From positions 1 through 39,360 of the IMG/VR virus record IMGVR_UViG_3300045454_000121: a DNA stretch of 39,360 nucleotides. One strand, given 5' to 3'. Every line of letters begins with the position of its first letter. Position 1 is the first letter of the stretch. Below, in pieces: positions 14,720-23,423 of this stretch. The translations under genes and the position numbers were made by a program. The notes beneath the pieces are model-generated. The model was not told the DNA's origin and did not search any database. It saw only the letters and a list, made by a program, of their open reading frames with translations. This DNA is from a virus.

Positions 14720-15235
14720 TTAGAACTGGCCGATGGCGGCGCGATGCTCCGCCATGCGATCGACACCGCCGACGATCTCGACGCCCGCGAGGATGTCGAT
14801 TTCGACCTCGGTGCGGCCGTTCCAGATTTCCTTGTAATAGGCGCAGGCCGTCTTGACCTTGAACTCGCCCATCTCGCCGATCTGCTGGTCGCCGCGATCG
14901 ATTTCCTCGTGACGGCCGCGCACCACCACCTCGACCGCGGTAATCTCGCCGGTGTCGTCATTCTGGTACGAGCCGACCCAGCGGATCTGCGCGCCGGTGA
15001 GCGAGGGCAGGCCATACTGGCGGATGACTTCCCGGATCGGACCGCCATAGCTGTGCTCGATATCGAGATCGTCGCCACCGCCCAGGTCGATCTTGACGGA
15101 GCGGTTCATGCCGCCGCCGCGCCAGCCCTCGAACTTGCGGTCGAGGTTGGGCAGCTTCATGGTCTTGGTTTCGCCGACGTAGCCAATGCCGTCGATGATG
15201 GTGGTCATGGTCTTGAGGACGCGGGGCAGGCCCAT
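14720..15235 (-). CDS. FII: Major tail tube protein gpFII
   Basis: A 171-residue tail tube subunit, the inner tube polymerised under the sheath. Family features are MGLPRVLKTMTTIIDGIGYVGETKTMKLPNLDRKFEGWRGGGM at the start and later GGPIREVIRQYGLPSL, NDDTGEITAVEVVVRGR and YYKEIWNGRTEVEIDILAGVEIVGGVDR. The ATG at 15235 is chosen because it begins the conserved N-terminus; the frame extends upstream only as shadow of FI. It follows the sheath gene by 26 bases and precedes E, as in P2. Confidence 0.94.
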   Translation of the reverse strand: MGLPRVLKTMTTIIDGIGYVGETKTMKLPNLDRKFEGWRGGGMNRSVKIDLGGGDDLDIEHSYGGPIREVIRQYGLPSLTGAQIRWVGSYQNDDTGEITAVEVVVRGRHEEIDRGDQQIGEMGEFKVKTACAYYKEIWNGRTEVEIDILAGVEIVGGVDRMAEHRAAIGQF

Positions 15236-15261
15236 GGCGGTTCTCCGGTAGGTGTCGGGGT

Positions 15262-16431
15262 TCAGGCGGCGAGAGCGACCAGCTCGGCGAAGTCGGCGAG
15301 ATATTCGTCGGTAATCTCCTGGCGGAGCAGGAGGTTCTCGAGCGGCGGGACCGGCGTATATTTGTACCGGATCAGCAGCTTGCCGGCCTTGAGGTTCTCG
15401 ATCGGGTTGGCGTCCGCGTCGAACCACGCCTCAGCGCCCAGGATGCGCTGTGCTGCCCCGGGGCGCGAAAGGCGCCGGAACGTCTCGTTGATCTGTTCGA
15501 CGATGTCGCTGGCGAGACCGGGAGTCAGCGGCTTGTCGATTGCCCAGATCATGCCGAGCGCGATCGTGTCCGCGAGAACCTGTGCGGTGCGGGTCGCGCT
15601 TTCGAACACGAAGCCCTTGCCGGCGTCGCTCGCCGGATCCGCGCAGGTGCGGTTGCCCCAGAAGCGGAGCGATCCGTTGATGGCGACGATGGTGGTGATC
15701 CCCGCCTCGTTGAGCTGGTTCGCCTCGGTATCGACCGACTGAAAGTCGAAGCCGACATCCTCGGTCATTCCGACGACGCCTTCGACCGGGACGTTGGACA
15801 GGGTCTTGTTCCAGCCCTGCTCCTGATCGATGCGGGCGCGCATGCCCATCGCGTGCGCGGGCGAGGGGCTGGCGACGATGTCGGTGCCCGACTCAACGAG
15901 GAAGTCCGGGTAGAGGAGCATCAGCTCGCGCTGGGCGAAGCTGTTGCGATAGGCGATGCGTTCGGCGGTGTCTGCGCCGTGGCAGCGGGCATAGGCGAAG
16001 GCGCGCAGATCCTTGGCCACCGCCGCCAGTTCATCGGCCACATCCTTGGTATCGAGGCCCGGTGCGCCGAGGATGCGGGGCTTGAGCCCGAGCTGGGCCT
16101 CGGCGCCGCGCAGCATCTGGATCCCGGCGATGACATTGGCATCGGTTGCGGCCTCATCAACGCCGGGCGCGACGCGGATCACGACGATCGGCGTGCGGAC
16201 ATGGGTGGCAATGGCCTGCAGCGCGGCCTTGAGCGTGCCGGTCGCGCCGGCTTTGCCGATCGCATCGATGATGCCGGCGGGGGCGATCTTCACGCGAGTG
16301 TCGAGCGGGAAGGCAGCGGCGTCGGCTGCCGGGCCAGTAGCGACCAGGCCGATGACGCCAGTGGCGACGATCGCCAGCGAGCGCGCGGCGCTGGCGACCT
16401 CGGTGACGCTGATTCCGTGCTTAAACGTCAT
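15262..16431 (-). CDS. FI: Major tail sheath protein gpFI
   Basis: A 389-residue contractile tail sheath subunit. It opens with MTFKHGISVTEVASAARSLAIVATGVIGLVATGP, the hallmark P2-type sheath start, and carries the domain around residues 110-200 (RILGAPGLDTKDVADELAAVAKDLRAFAYARCHG) and the C-terminal RFWGNRTCADP...IWAIDKPLTPGLASDIVEQINETFR block that forms the conserved core. The gene starts nine bases after gpW ends. In classical P2 the F operon has its own late promoter. I see no Ogr-type dyad here, so FI probably reads through from the V promoter. Confidence 0.95.
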   Translation of the reverse strand: MTFKHGISVTEVASAARSLAIVATGVIGLVATGPAADAAAFPLDTRVKIAPAGIIDAIGKAGATGTLKAALQAIATHVRTPIVVIRVAPGVDEAATDANVIAGIQMLRGAEAQLGLKPRILGAPGLDTKDVADELAAVAKDLRAFAYARCHGADTAERIAYRNSFAQRELMLLYPDFLVESGTDIVASPSPAHAMGMRARIDQEQGWNKTLSNVPVEGVVGMTEDVGFDFQSVDTEANQLNEAGITTIVAINGSLRFWGNRTCADPASDAGKGFVFESATRTAQVLADTIALGMIWAIDKPLTPGLASDIVEQINETFRRLSRPGAAQRILGAEAWFDADANPIENLKAGKLLIRYKYTPVPPLENLLLRQEITDEYLADFAELVALAA

Positions 16432-16440
16432 GGGTACCTC

Positions 16441-16809
16441 TCAGTTGGCAAGGGCGCTCTGGGCGCGGACGGGAAGGGTGAAGGTGACGGGGCCGCGGCG
16501 GCCGCTCGCATCGGCGGCGATTCCAGCGATATCGAGGACGAATGCCCCTGGCTGATCGCCCGCAGACAGGCCGACCCGGGTCAGTCGAAGGCGACGCTCC
16601 CAACGCGACAGGGCGAGCGCGGTCGCGGCATAGATCCGGGTGCGGGTGAGCTGGTTCATCGGTTGATCCAGCAACTCGACAACGGTGGAGCCGTAGTCAC
16701 GCAGACAGATGCGTGAACCGAGCGGCGTGCCGATGATGTCGGCGCAGGACTGGCGCAGGTGATCGAGGCCGGTGAGGGCTTTGCCGGTATGGCGATTCAT
16801 GCCGGTCAT
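16441..16809 (-). CDS. W: Baseplate protein gpW (GPW/gp25 family)
   Basis: A 122-residue baseplate wedge protein of the gp25-like family. The motif SCADIIGTPLGSRICLRDYGSTVVELLDQPMN, with the R-x-x-x-P-x-Y-G-like RDYGS core, is diagnostic. The C-terminal half (WERRLRLTRVGLSAGDQPGAFVLDIAGIAAD) forms the conserved beta region. It nucleates the sheath together with J. Start ATG overlaps the V stop by four bases (ATGA). In P2, W is followed by J; here it is followed by FI. Confidence 0.93.
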   Translation of the reverse strand: MTGMNRHTGKALTGLDHLRQSCADIIGTPLGSRICLRDYGSTVVELLDQPMNQLTRTRIYAATALALSRWERRLRLTRVGLSAGDQPGAFVLDIAGIAADASGRRGPVTFTLPVRAQSALAN

Positions 16810-17369
16810 ACAGCCGCTCCGGTCTGCGCTGCGCCTGACTGGACGCCCGGGTGCTTGTGCGTCTTGAGGCTGATCGACCCAGCCTTGACGTCGGCATCGC
16901 TCGCGATCTCGCCATCGGCGTGGATCTTCGCGTCGAACTGGGCGTCGCCGGTGACCTTCAGCTTTCCGTCGATTTCGACGTCGCAGATCAGCTTGGCGGT
17001 GCCGCCATCGGGGAGCATCGCTTCCAGATGCTGAGCTTCGGGATCGTAGGAAATGCGCGCGCCATCGGCGAAGACCATGACGACGGTACGACTGCTCCCC
17101 GGGGTCGGATTGGCATCGCTGGGCAGGCCGCGCATCACCAGACCCGCGCGGGTGTCACCCTCAGGCGAAAGCACGAGAACCTGTTCGCCTTCGCTGGGTG
17201 GCATCCAGATATGCGTTTCCCCCGCCGATCCTGCGAGCCAAGGCAAATCCCCGGTCTCGATGTCGCCGATCTGCACGCGACAGGTCGCCGCGCCGAGATC
17301 GACCGACTTCACGGTGCCGAGACGGAGCAGGTCGCCGATCAGGCGTTGAGGGTCGGCGGGGTCGCTCAT
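16806..17369 (-). CDS. V: Baseplate spike protein gpV
   Basis: A 187-residue central spike that pierces the outer membrane. The N-terminal OB-fold part has RLIGDLLRLGTVKSVDLGAATCRVQIGDIETGDLPWL; the middle is GEQVLVLSPEGDTRAGLVMRGLPS. The C-terminal part is the beta-helix ending in SLKTHKHPGV (H171, H173), an HxH arrangement like the iron-binding tip of P2 gpV. First gene of the V-W-FI-FII-E-T-U-D operon. Its ATG lies exactly 56 bases from the centre of an Ogr-type dyad, and a CATAAC hexamer occupies -12 to -7 relative to it. No clear Shine-Dalgarno sequence precedes the ATG, so a leaderless message is possible. Confidence 0.93.
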   Translation of the reverse strand: MSDPADPQRLIGDLLRLGTVKSVDLGAATCRVQIGDIETGDLPWLAGSAGETHIWMPPSEGEQVLVLSPEGDTRAGLVMRGLPSDANPTPGSSRTVVMVFADGARISYDPEAQHLEAMLPDGGTAKLICDVEIDGKLKVTGDAQFDAKIHADGEIASDADVKAGSISLKTHKHPGVQSGAAQTGAAV

Positions 17370-17415
17370 GCCGCCGTTATGGCCACACCCCCCTGACCAC
17401 GCGCGGGCGGGCTCT

Positions 17416-17434
17416 TGTTGAAAGACTTACTACA
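17416..17434 (-). promoter_or_regulatory. Ogr-type late promoter dyad for V
   Basis: On the minus strand it reads TGTAG, nine bases, CAACA; the outer arms are CTTGT/ACAAG. Centre at 17425, 56 bases from the A of the gpV ATG. Within 23 bases it differs from the J box by only two bases. P2 late promoters bound by Ogr carry a TGT-N12-ACA dyad near -55; the same halves are spaced by 13 here. Confidence 0.75.
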
Positions 17435-17588
17435 AGGGGAGGAGGTGGCAATGATCGGCGAAATCTAGCGGCGCTCTCGGCCGCCATATAATGCCGAAAA
17501 GCTGTCTGCTCTCGGGATCGTGGACTCTGAGCCGAATATCGGGAACAAGATCAGCCGGGGGTAAATTTACAGCGGTGGTCTTGATCCA

Positions 17589-18473
17589 ATGCCTAGAGGC
17601 TATCGGTGCATCGTGATTGCGGCTCTCGGATGCCTAGTCCTAGCTTCCGCCCCCGCCCCAAATCACAGCGCTCAAGCCAATCAATCCAACGCCACCGAGG
17701 ACGTAAATCGCTCCCTCGCGACGATTGCGGATGCGCAAACCAAGCAAGCCGAAACTGGCGAATATCAGACCCCATGCCCCGACGGTGAGTACAACAACAA
17801 GTCCGATCTTTGCGCCCAGTGGTATGCCGCACGCGCCGCTAGAGACGCGGCAGATTGGGCGTACTGGGCCGTGTTCTGGACGGCGATATCCCTTGCCGTC
17901 AGTGCTGTCGGATTGCTCGCTTTGATCATCACGATCCGGCAAGGTAGGGAGGCTAACGAGATCGCCCGACAAACTGCTAGACTTCAACTTAGAGCGTATG
18001 TCGGAATTAAGATCAGCCTTGTGGATGTAGAAACCGAGAAGCGGTCTCGCGCCGTCGTTTCTCATGACATCGAATTTCAGATTGAGAATTTCGGCTCGAC
18101 CCCAGCGACGATCCACAGAATCGATTTTAATATGAGCAAAACGGCCAGAAAGCCCAGAGAACTTGACGTTTCTGCGCCGCAATTCGCGCCGCGTGAGATA
18201 GTCATTCGCCCCCGGGTGCTGGCTCCAGGAGACCACTTCGTTCATCGGATGCGCGTCGGTTTGCTCCGAGCCGATCTGACAGAAATCAGCGCACTCACGC
18301 GCGAGATATCGGTCGGCATGCGCCTTTGTTACGTCGATATTTACGGCGAGGCCCACGAAATCGTCATTCGCTACGCTAGCAGCGGCCGGTCTTACGATAG
18401 ACGCGAGTTCACGAGATGCTACGAGGAGGCATATTCCTACCCCGAAATGCCGGCAGAGTGGCTTGAGCCGTGA
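17589..18473 (+). CDS. Membrane-anchored cargo protein of unknown function (294 aa)
   Basis: A 294-residue protein on the strand opposite to the late genes. Residues 1-30 are a signal-peptide-like segment (CIVIAALGCLVLASAPAPNHSAQA). A DGEYNNKSDLCAQWYAARAARDAADWAYW region leads into one transmembrane span (about 94-115, AVFWTAISLAVSAVGLLALIITI). Residues 117-294 form a beta-rich domain beginning REANEIARQTARLQLRAYVGI. This layout (TM, then IRQGREANEIARQTARLQLRAYV) is widespread among unnamed proteobacterial proteins; exact function is unknown. It sits between the V promoter and the end of the fibre genes, so it is a moron-type insertion. The 220 bases before it carry the V dyad and no other gene that I can see. 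Confidence 0.8.
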   Translation: MPRGYRCIVIAALGCLVLASAPAPNHSAQANQSNATEDVNRSLATIADAQTKQAETGEYQTPCPDGEYNNKSDLCAQWYAARAARDAADWAYWAVFWTAISLAVSAVGLLALIITIRQGREANEIARQTARLQLRAYVGIKISLVDVETEKRSRAVVSHDIEFQIENFGSTPATIHRIDFNMSKTARKPRELDVSAPQFAPREIVIRPRVLAPGDHFVHRMRVGLLRADLTEISALTREISVGMRLCYVDIYGEAHEIVIRYASSGRSYDRREFTRCYEEAYSYPEMPAEWLEP

Positions 18474-18494
18474 ACTAAACATGACGGCGAACGC

Positions 18495-18508
18495 CATCAC
18501 GGGTGATG
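18495..18508. terminator. Short hairpin between convergent genes
   Basis: catcac-gg-gtgatg is a perfect inverted repeat, 22 bases after the stop of the 294-aa membrane protein and before the 3' end of the convergent 314-aa gene. No T-tract follows, so intrinsic termination is uncertain. The remainder of the 122-base gap shows no gene. Confidence 0.35.
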
Positions 18509-18595
18509 ACACTCGTAATCGCCTTGGTGCATTTGCTACATAATCCCGCTCATTTGAATGCGACGCGTGCTGGGACGTACGGGTCGCCGGGTAGG

Positions 18596-19540
18596 TCAGG
18601 GCATCCCGGCGACATCGTACGCGCCAGGATCGTTGAAATAGCGCCCCCCAGCGGCATGCGCCTTGGTCCACTCCGCCAGCTCGCGCTCGAGCATCTGCTG
18701 AGGTGACAGCGCCTTTGCCGGGTCGGCGTTGGTCAGCAGCGTCCCGAAGTGAAGCCGTTCGAACACGAAGCTCTGCGACTTGTTGTCGTGGATCGCATTG
18801 CCCGAGACGTTGCCGGCCGACACGAACAGCTGTCCCACCGCCTGCAGGGCCTGGGCGACGAAGCGGGCGGTGACGAAGTGCAGCGCCGGCTCGCCGACCG
18901 GCTGCACTCCCGGGGTGTCATAGCGGAACAGCCCCTCATCATTGCCGGTGTTGTTGTAGCCGGTGCTGCCTGCGGGCGACATGCCCATGATCTTGCGATA
19001 GGTCGACCCGGCAACGTTTAGGCCGCGATACATGAAGGGCTGGGCGGCATCGTCGCTGCCGGTGTCGACGCCGGCGCGCAGGGTGCGCGTCCAGAGCGCG
19101 GCAAAGAAGATGTCCTTTGTCGGGACCGCCGCATAGGTTTCGACCCGGCTGTTGGCATAGGCGACGATGTTGGCGGGCGCATTGATCTTGGCCCAGACGT
19201 TGGTGTTGGCGTTCACCCGGCTGACCGTGAACTGAAGGGCGCCGGCGGCGGTGCGATCGGTGCGCGATCGCGTAGCCTGCCCCCAGGCGGTGCCCTGGGT
19301 CAGCGTGGCGCGCAGCGCCGCCGCGTCATTCGCGGTCAGGCCGAGCAGGCGCGCCGCCGGGCGGAAGGCGTGATTGCGGAAGGCGTAGCCCGCGGTGGGG
19401 ACTGCGCCGGGGGCAAGATCGGACAGGCTGTGTCCGGGTTCGATCAGCAGCAGCGACCCGTCATGAATCGCGGGATCGTCATGGTAAGCGGGAAAGCTGG
19501 TGCCGAGCGGCGCGCCGCCGATGTCGATGCCAAGGGTCAC
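18596..19540 (-). CDS. Uncharacterised fibre-associated protein (314 aa)
   Basis: A 314-residue protein beginning MTLGIDIGGAPLGTSFPAYHDDPAIHDGSLLLIEPGHSL. It is rich in Ala, Thr and Asn, with segments such as NTNVWAKINAPANIVAYANSRVETYAAVP and a C-terminal LERELAEWTKAHAAGGRYFNDPGAYDVAGMP. I do not recognise a domain. It is coupled by a four-base overlap to the SGNH-type fibre protein and is the last gene of the J-H block. Location at the end of the fibre genes suggests a receptor-binding, tip or surface-modifying protein. There is no signal peptide or membrane segment. Confidence 0.8.
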   Translation of the reverse strand: MTLGIDIGGAPLGTSFPAYHDDPAIHDGSLLLIEPGHSLSDLAPGAVPTAGYAFRNHAFRPAARLLGLTANDAAALRATLTQGTAWGQATRSRTDRTAAGALQFTVSRVNANTNVWAKINAPANIVAYANSRVETYAAVPTKDIFFAALWTRTLRAGVDTGSDDAAQPFMYRGLNVAGSTYRKIMGMSPAGSTGYNNTGNDEGLFRYDTPGVQPVGEPALHFVTARFVAQALQAVGQLFVSAGNVSGNAIHDNKSQSFVFERLHFGTLLTNADPAKALSPQQMLERELAEWTKAHAAGGRYFNDPGAYDVAGMP

Positions 19541-21435
19541 AGGAGCATTCCTTTCGGGATCATCTGGGTGTCGCGCAGGCGCAGGGCCAGCGCGCGGTTG
19601 GTGGGCGCGTTGAAGTGGATTTCACCGTCATAGGTGAGGGAAGGCGGGGTCACCTGGTCCGCAATCGCCGCATCGTCCGCGGCGGTGCGAACGATGCCCG
19701 TCATCGCGAAGGCGCCGGTCGGACCGAGATCCCACAGCCAGGCATTCAGGTCGAAGGTGCTGTCGGGATGATTGGCCAGTTTCCAGTCATTGTGCGCTTT
19801 CATCGCATTGCGCGCGGTTTGGTCCGGTGCGCTCAGCCCCTCATAGGAAGCGCCGGCGGTGGGCCAGTAGGGATCGGTGATCAGGATGAACTGGCGACTG
19901 CGCGTCTTGATCGAGCCGATCAGCGCGGTTTCGAACACGCCGACCGCCGCGCCCAAAGGGCGATTGCGCAGGTTCCAGATGACGAAGATGCGATCGTCGA
20001 GGTCGCCCATATCGACGATGAAGGGCGTGTCGTTCGGCACCGCCAGCGGCACCGTTCCGCCGACCTGGGCGATCGAATAGACGTTCGCCGCAAAGGTCAG
20101 GACGCAGGGTTGCCCCAGCACCGTGCCGCGCAGGGGCATCAGATAGGGATTGAGGCCCGGCGCCAGCGGCCCGGCGAGGTTGGCGGGCAGCGGGCTGGCG
20201 AGATCCGCGTCGGGCGTGATCCGGGTCAGGGTGACGGGCGCGGCCGCAGGGATCGACCCGCCGGTGACGCGGATCAGCACCGGCTCCGCGCCGTTGAGCG
20301 CCGCGATCCCGACGGCGGTCGCGCCGAAATTGCCGCGATTGACGATGTCCCACCCGGTGCCGAGCAGGGCCTGCATTTCGGCGGGCAAGCTGCCGATCAC
20401 GCCGGCGCGCGGATTGACCGGGTTCGGCTGAATTCCGATCGGCCCCTGGTTGAGGCTGTGCCCAATGAAGACCATGCGCTTGCCTGGCGTCGCCGCCTTG
20501 GGCGTTCCGCCATCTGCGACCCACATGCGTCCGCTGTGCGGCGCGCGCTTCGTCGTATCGACGAAGAACACGTCATCCCCCGCCATGCGGGGCGACGCGG
20601 CATTGCCGACCGTGGCGGGGCTGGTGATCATCGTCGCGACGCCGGTGGCGCGATCGATGCGCTTCAGCTGCTGCGATCCGTTCGACGCGATCACCACCTC
20701 GACATCGACCGTCGCGCCGACCGCGAGCGGATCGACGGCGAGTGCGCGGGCGGTGTCGCCCTTGAACGGGCCGTGCCAGTGATGGCCGTCAAAGTGCAGC
20801 GCGAGCCGGCTCCCCAGGCCGTCGGCATCCGGCACGGTCAGGCCGAAGCGGTATCCGCTTTCGCGCGTGAACAGGTCGGAAAAGACGCGCCGGCGCAGGT
20901 CGGCATTGAGGTCGGTAAGGCGCACCGATCCGGCGGGCAGCTCGACCCCGCCATAGAAGCGATGGATCCCGTCAAGGCCAAGCCCATAGACGATCCGGCG
21001 GCCCAGATTGTCGGGATCGGCGACCGTGAAGACGAAGCGGTAACCGCTCTCGGGGGCGATCCGGTAGGAGAAGGTGACCGACGCGGCGGCCATTTCCGCC
21101 CGATCGGCCTGCTCCGCCGCGGCCGCAGGCGCTCCCAGAATTTCGGGCAGGTCACCCGCGATCGCCGCGATCGCCGGGGACTGAGCGGCGAGCGTGGTGA
21201 TGTCGTCGATCGCGCCGGCGACCGCGACCACATTCTCATCCTGTGCCCAGCCCTTTGCCGAGCGGGTTCCGGCCCCGCCGGGCTCGACACCCTCGGCCCA
21301 TTTCTGGGCGGTGAGGGCGGACGCGTTGCCCAGGTCATCGATGCGCGCGCGCTTGGCGACGCCGTCCTTCAGGATGACGACGGTTTCATCGCCCGCGGGC
21401 GCGGCGACAAACGGGAGGGTCGAAATCTTTGACAT
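19537..21435 (-). CDS. Tail fibre protein with SGNH-hydrolase-like domain
   Basis: A 632-residue fibre protein. Residues 1-60 are a phage-attachment stretch (VVILKDGVAKRARIDDLGNASALTAQKWAEG). Residues about 115-300 hold two similar beta repeats (ESGYRFVFTVADPDNLGRRIVYGLGLDGIHRF; ESGYRFGLTVPDADGLGSRLALHFDGHHWHG). Residues about 318-632 read as an SGNH/GDSL hydrolase: block I is MVFIGHSLNQG with nucleophile S327, a VIWNLRN segment resembles the Asn block, and YDGEIHFN near D603-H607 is the Asp/His block. Such fibre esterases remove acetyl groups from surface polysaccharides during adsorption. Oddities: GHS replaces GDS, and the Asp-His spacing is one residue longer than the usual DxxH. Activity is inferred only. 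Confidence 0.78.
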   Translation of the reverse strand: MSKISTLPFVAAPAGDETVVILKDGVAKRARIDDLGNASALTAQKWAEGVEPGGAGTRSAKGWAQDENVVAVAGAIDDITTLAAQSPAIAAIAGDLPEILGAPAAAAEQADRAEMAAASVTFSYRIAPESGYRFVFTVADPDNLGRRIVYGLGLDGIHRFYGGVELPAGSVRLTDLNADLRRRVFSDLFTRESGYRFGLTVPDADGLGSRLALHFDGHHWHGPFKGDTARALAVDPLAVGATVDVEVVIASNGSQQLKRIDRATGVATMITSPATVGNAASPRMAGDDVFFVDTTKRAPHSGRMWVADGGTPKAATPGKRMVFIGHSLNQGPIGIQPNPVNPRAGVIGSLPAEMQALLGTGWDIVNRGNFGATAVGIAALNGAEPVLIRVTGGSIPAAAPVTLTRITPDADLASPLPANLAGPLAPGLNPYLMPLRGTVLGQPCVLTFAANVYSIAQVGGTVPLAVPNDTPFIVDMGDLDDRIFVIWNLRNRPLGAAVGVFETALIGSIKTRSRQFILITDPYWPTAGASYEGLSAPDQTARNAMKAHNDWKLANHPDSTFDLNAWLWDLGPTGAFAMTGIVRTAADDAAIADQVTPPSLTYDGEIHFNAPTNRALALRLRDTQMIPKGMLL

Positions 21436-21902
21436 CAGCGGGGGTCCGGCCAGTTGGGGTGCGTCGAGGGATCGAAGTCGGTCAGATTGGCTGCCGGCAT
21501 GCGGGCGATCTGGGCCTCGATCGCGTTGGAGGCGGCGCGGATCGCATCGATGCGGATGCGGCGGTCGAGTGCGCCTTCGAGGTCGGTCCCGGCCCCGGCG
21601 AATGCCTCGATCGCGATTGAGGCGGCGTCGTTCGCCTGTCGCTCAAGGCTGGCGACCGCCAGAATGCGGCGGCGCGCCTCGGCCTTTACTGCGGCGATTG
21701 CGCGCAGGCGCAGTTCATCGACGGTGAAGCGGCGCGCCTTGACGATCGGCCGCCCTGTGCGATCGCTGGCGATCAGCTTGCCGGCGGAGCGCGCGGCGAG
21801 CAGCTCGCCATAGCGCTCACGCGAGATCGCGACGGCGTCGGTCGGTACGTCGCGGTGAATGGCGGGGTCGTAGAAGCCGCCGGTCGAAGGGCTGTAGAAC
21901 AT
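21435..21902 (-). CDS. Tail fibre assembly-like protein
   Basis: A 155-residue protein with the typical start of tail fibre assembly (gpG/TfaE-like) proteins: FYSPSTGGFYDPAIH, then ISRERYGELLAARSAGKLIASDRTGRPI, matching the Y-x-x-L-x-x-x-x-x-G-K-x-I-x-x-x-x-x-G-x-P pattern. The C-terminal 90 residues are helical and charged. It would help fold or attach the fibre made by the neighbouring genes. Its start shortly follows gpH (12 bases) and its stop is shared with the next start (TGATG). Confidence 0.82.
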   Translation of the reverse strand: MFYSPSTGGFYDPAIHRDVPTDAVAISRERYGELLAARSAGKLIASDRTGRPIVKARRFTVDELRLRAIAAVKAEARRRILAVASLERQANDAASIAIEAFAGAGTDLEGALDRRIRIDAIRAASNAIEAQIARMPAANLTDFDPSTHPNWPDPR

Positions 21903-21914
21903 CGTGCCTTCCCC

Positions 21915-23423
21915 TCAATAGCCGAGCATGAAGACGTCGAAGCCATCGACGCGCGAGTTGTTGCCGTCCTCGCGCTGCAGCTGGACATAGGTGCCGAGGT
22001 TGTTGGGTGCGGTCAGCTGGGTCCACAGGTCGCGGAAGATGTTCGGGGACGCGAGCCAGCCGGTCACCCCGCCGAACAGCAGGCCGTTGGGAAAGACGAT
22101 CGGCCAGTTGATCCAGAGGGCGCCTTCAACCGTGATCACGCCGCGATAGGCGACCCATTGCAGGATCGGCATCCGCCCCTCCTCATCCGGAAAGGGCAGG
22201 GTCAGGTAGCCGTTCGGGGTCAGGCTCTTGGGCAGGTTGGCGAGCGTCGATGGCGCGATCGCGCGATTGCCAGCGCGGGCGGCCAGCTCCGCGACGGTGG
22301 CCGCGATCACGGACAGGACCGGGTTGGCCGAAAGCGCGCCGCCGCCGGTGACCAGGCCGCCGCCGGTGACGGTCGCGCCTCCGGACGCCTTGCCAGCGAT
22401 CGCCGCGAGCACGGCTTCAAGGCTGGCGGGGGTGAGCGCCTTGGTGTTGAGCGCGGCGGCCAGCGCTTCCGCCGGGCTGGCGATGGGCAGGTTGAACGCG
22501 CGATCGGCGGCCAGCGACCCGCCCTGGCCAGCGAGCAGGCCAGCCCCGGTGATCGCGCGCGCAGCCGGAGCCGCGCCGACGTCCGCGGCGGTGAGCACCA
22601 CGGTTCCCACCTTTCCGTTGACGCTCGACACCGGTGCGGGGGTCGAAATCTCGAGCCAGTTGGCGAGGACCGTGGCCGGTGCCGCCTGAAGGACGTAGAC
22701 AAGCCCGCTGTCCGCGCGAACCGCGAAGTCACCGACGGTCGCGGCGAGCGCCAGCATCGCCGCCTCATTGGCGGCGGGGAACACGTCGATCAGGTCGATC
22801 GGCGGACGCTGAGACAGGAGCAGCTTGCCATCCGGGCCGAGCGTGGCAACGCCGCCCGCGACGCCCAGCTGATCCGCCGCGACATAGTTTGCCAGGACGG
22901 CCGCCATCGTCGCCGGGGTGATGATCTTGTCGGCCACGGCGCCAGCCAGCGCCTCGGCGATCGTCGCGAGATAGGCGACGCCCTTTTCCGCCTCGGTCGC
23001 CGGCGGGTTGAGGAAATTGGTGTCGCCGAACGCGATCAGGTCCGCTTCGCCCGACAGGAATTTCAGGTCGATCGCGGTGAGGAAGTGCGAGGCCGCGAAT
23101 TTGCCCAGGAACGGTGTGGCCTGACCGTAGACAGCGAACAGCGTCCCGTCGGCGAGATAGAGGCCCAGCCCGCGCGCTTCATAGGCGTCGTCGCTCGAAT
23201 CGCGGATGACCAGGTGCAGCGTATCGGGATCCGCAGCCGTGCCGGAGATCGCGGCGACCCGCTTGAACTCACCGGGCAGGGCTGTGAGCGTCGGCGCGGC
23301 GACGAAGGTCGCATCGGTCAGCCCGGCTTCAGCGATCACCACCGCCGCAGTGCCGCCGCCCTCGGCATCGACCAGGGCAGCGCGGCCCGCGTCGGTGATC
23401 ACGATTTCAAGCGGTGTCGTCAT
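21915..23423 (-). CDS. H: Tail fibre/collar protein gpH-like
   Basis: A 502-residue tail fibre protein. The first 150 residues are the P2-family fibre N-terminus (MTTPLEIVITDAGRAALVDAEGGGTAAVVIAEAGLTDATFVAAP, KRVAAISGTAADPDTLHLVIRDSSDDAYEARGLGLYLADGTLFAVYGQ), which docks to the baseplate. The middle has Ala-rich shaft repeats (ATMAAVLANYV, GALSANPVLSV, and so on). The C-terminus (about 400-502) has the aromatic, Gly-rich look of a receptor-binding tip. It follows gpI with a four-base overlap. Host range probably depends on this gene and the SGNH-type fibre. Confidence 0.88.
   Translation of the reverse strand: MTTPLEIVITDAGRAALVDAEGGGTAAVVIAEAGLTDATFVAAPTLTALPGEFKRVAAISGTAADPDTLHLVIRDSSDDAYEARGLGLYLADGTLFAVYGQATPFLGKFAASHFLTAIDLKFLSGEADLIAFGDTNFLNPPATEAEKGVAYLATIAEALAGAVADKIITPATMAAVLANYVAADQLGVAGGVATLGPDGKLLLSQRPPIDLIDVFPAANEAAMLALAATVGDFAVRADSGLVYVLQAAPATVLANWLEISTPAPVSSVNGKVGTVVLTAADVGAAPAARAITGAGLLAGQGGSLAADRAFNLPIASPAEALAAALNTKALTPASLEAVLAAIAGKASGGATVTGGGLVTGGGALSANPVLSVIAATVAELAARAGNRAIAPSTLANLPKSLTPNGYLTLPFPDEEGRMPILQWVAYRGVITVEGALWINWPIVFPNGLLFGGVTGWLASPNIFRDLWTQLTAPNNLGTYVQLQREDGNNSRVDGFDVFMLGY

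Noticed and set aside
17640-18671. 343-codon minus-strand frame over the 294-aa membrane protein
   Set aside because: The plus frame has signal-like and transmembrane segments and a familiar motif; the minus frame has none.
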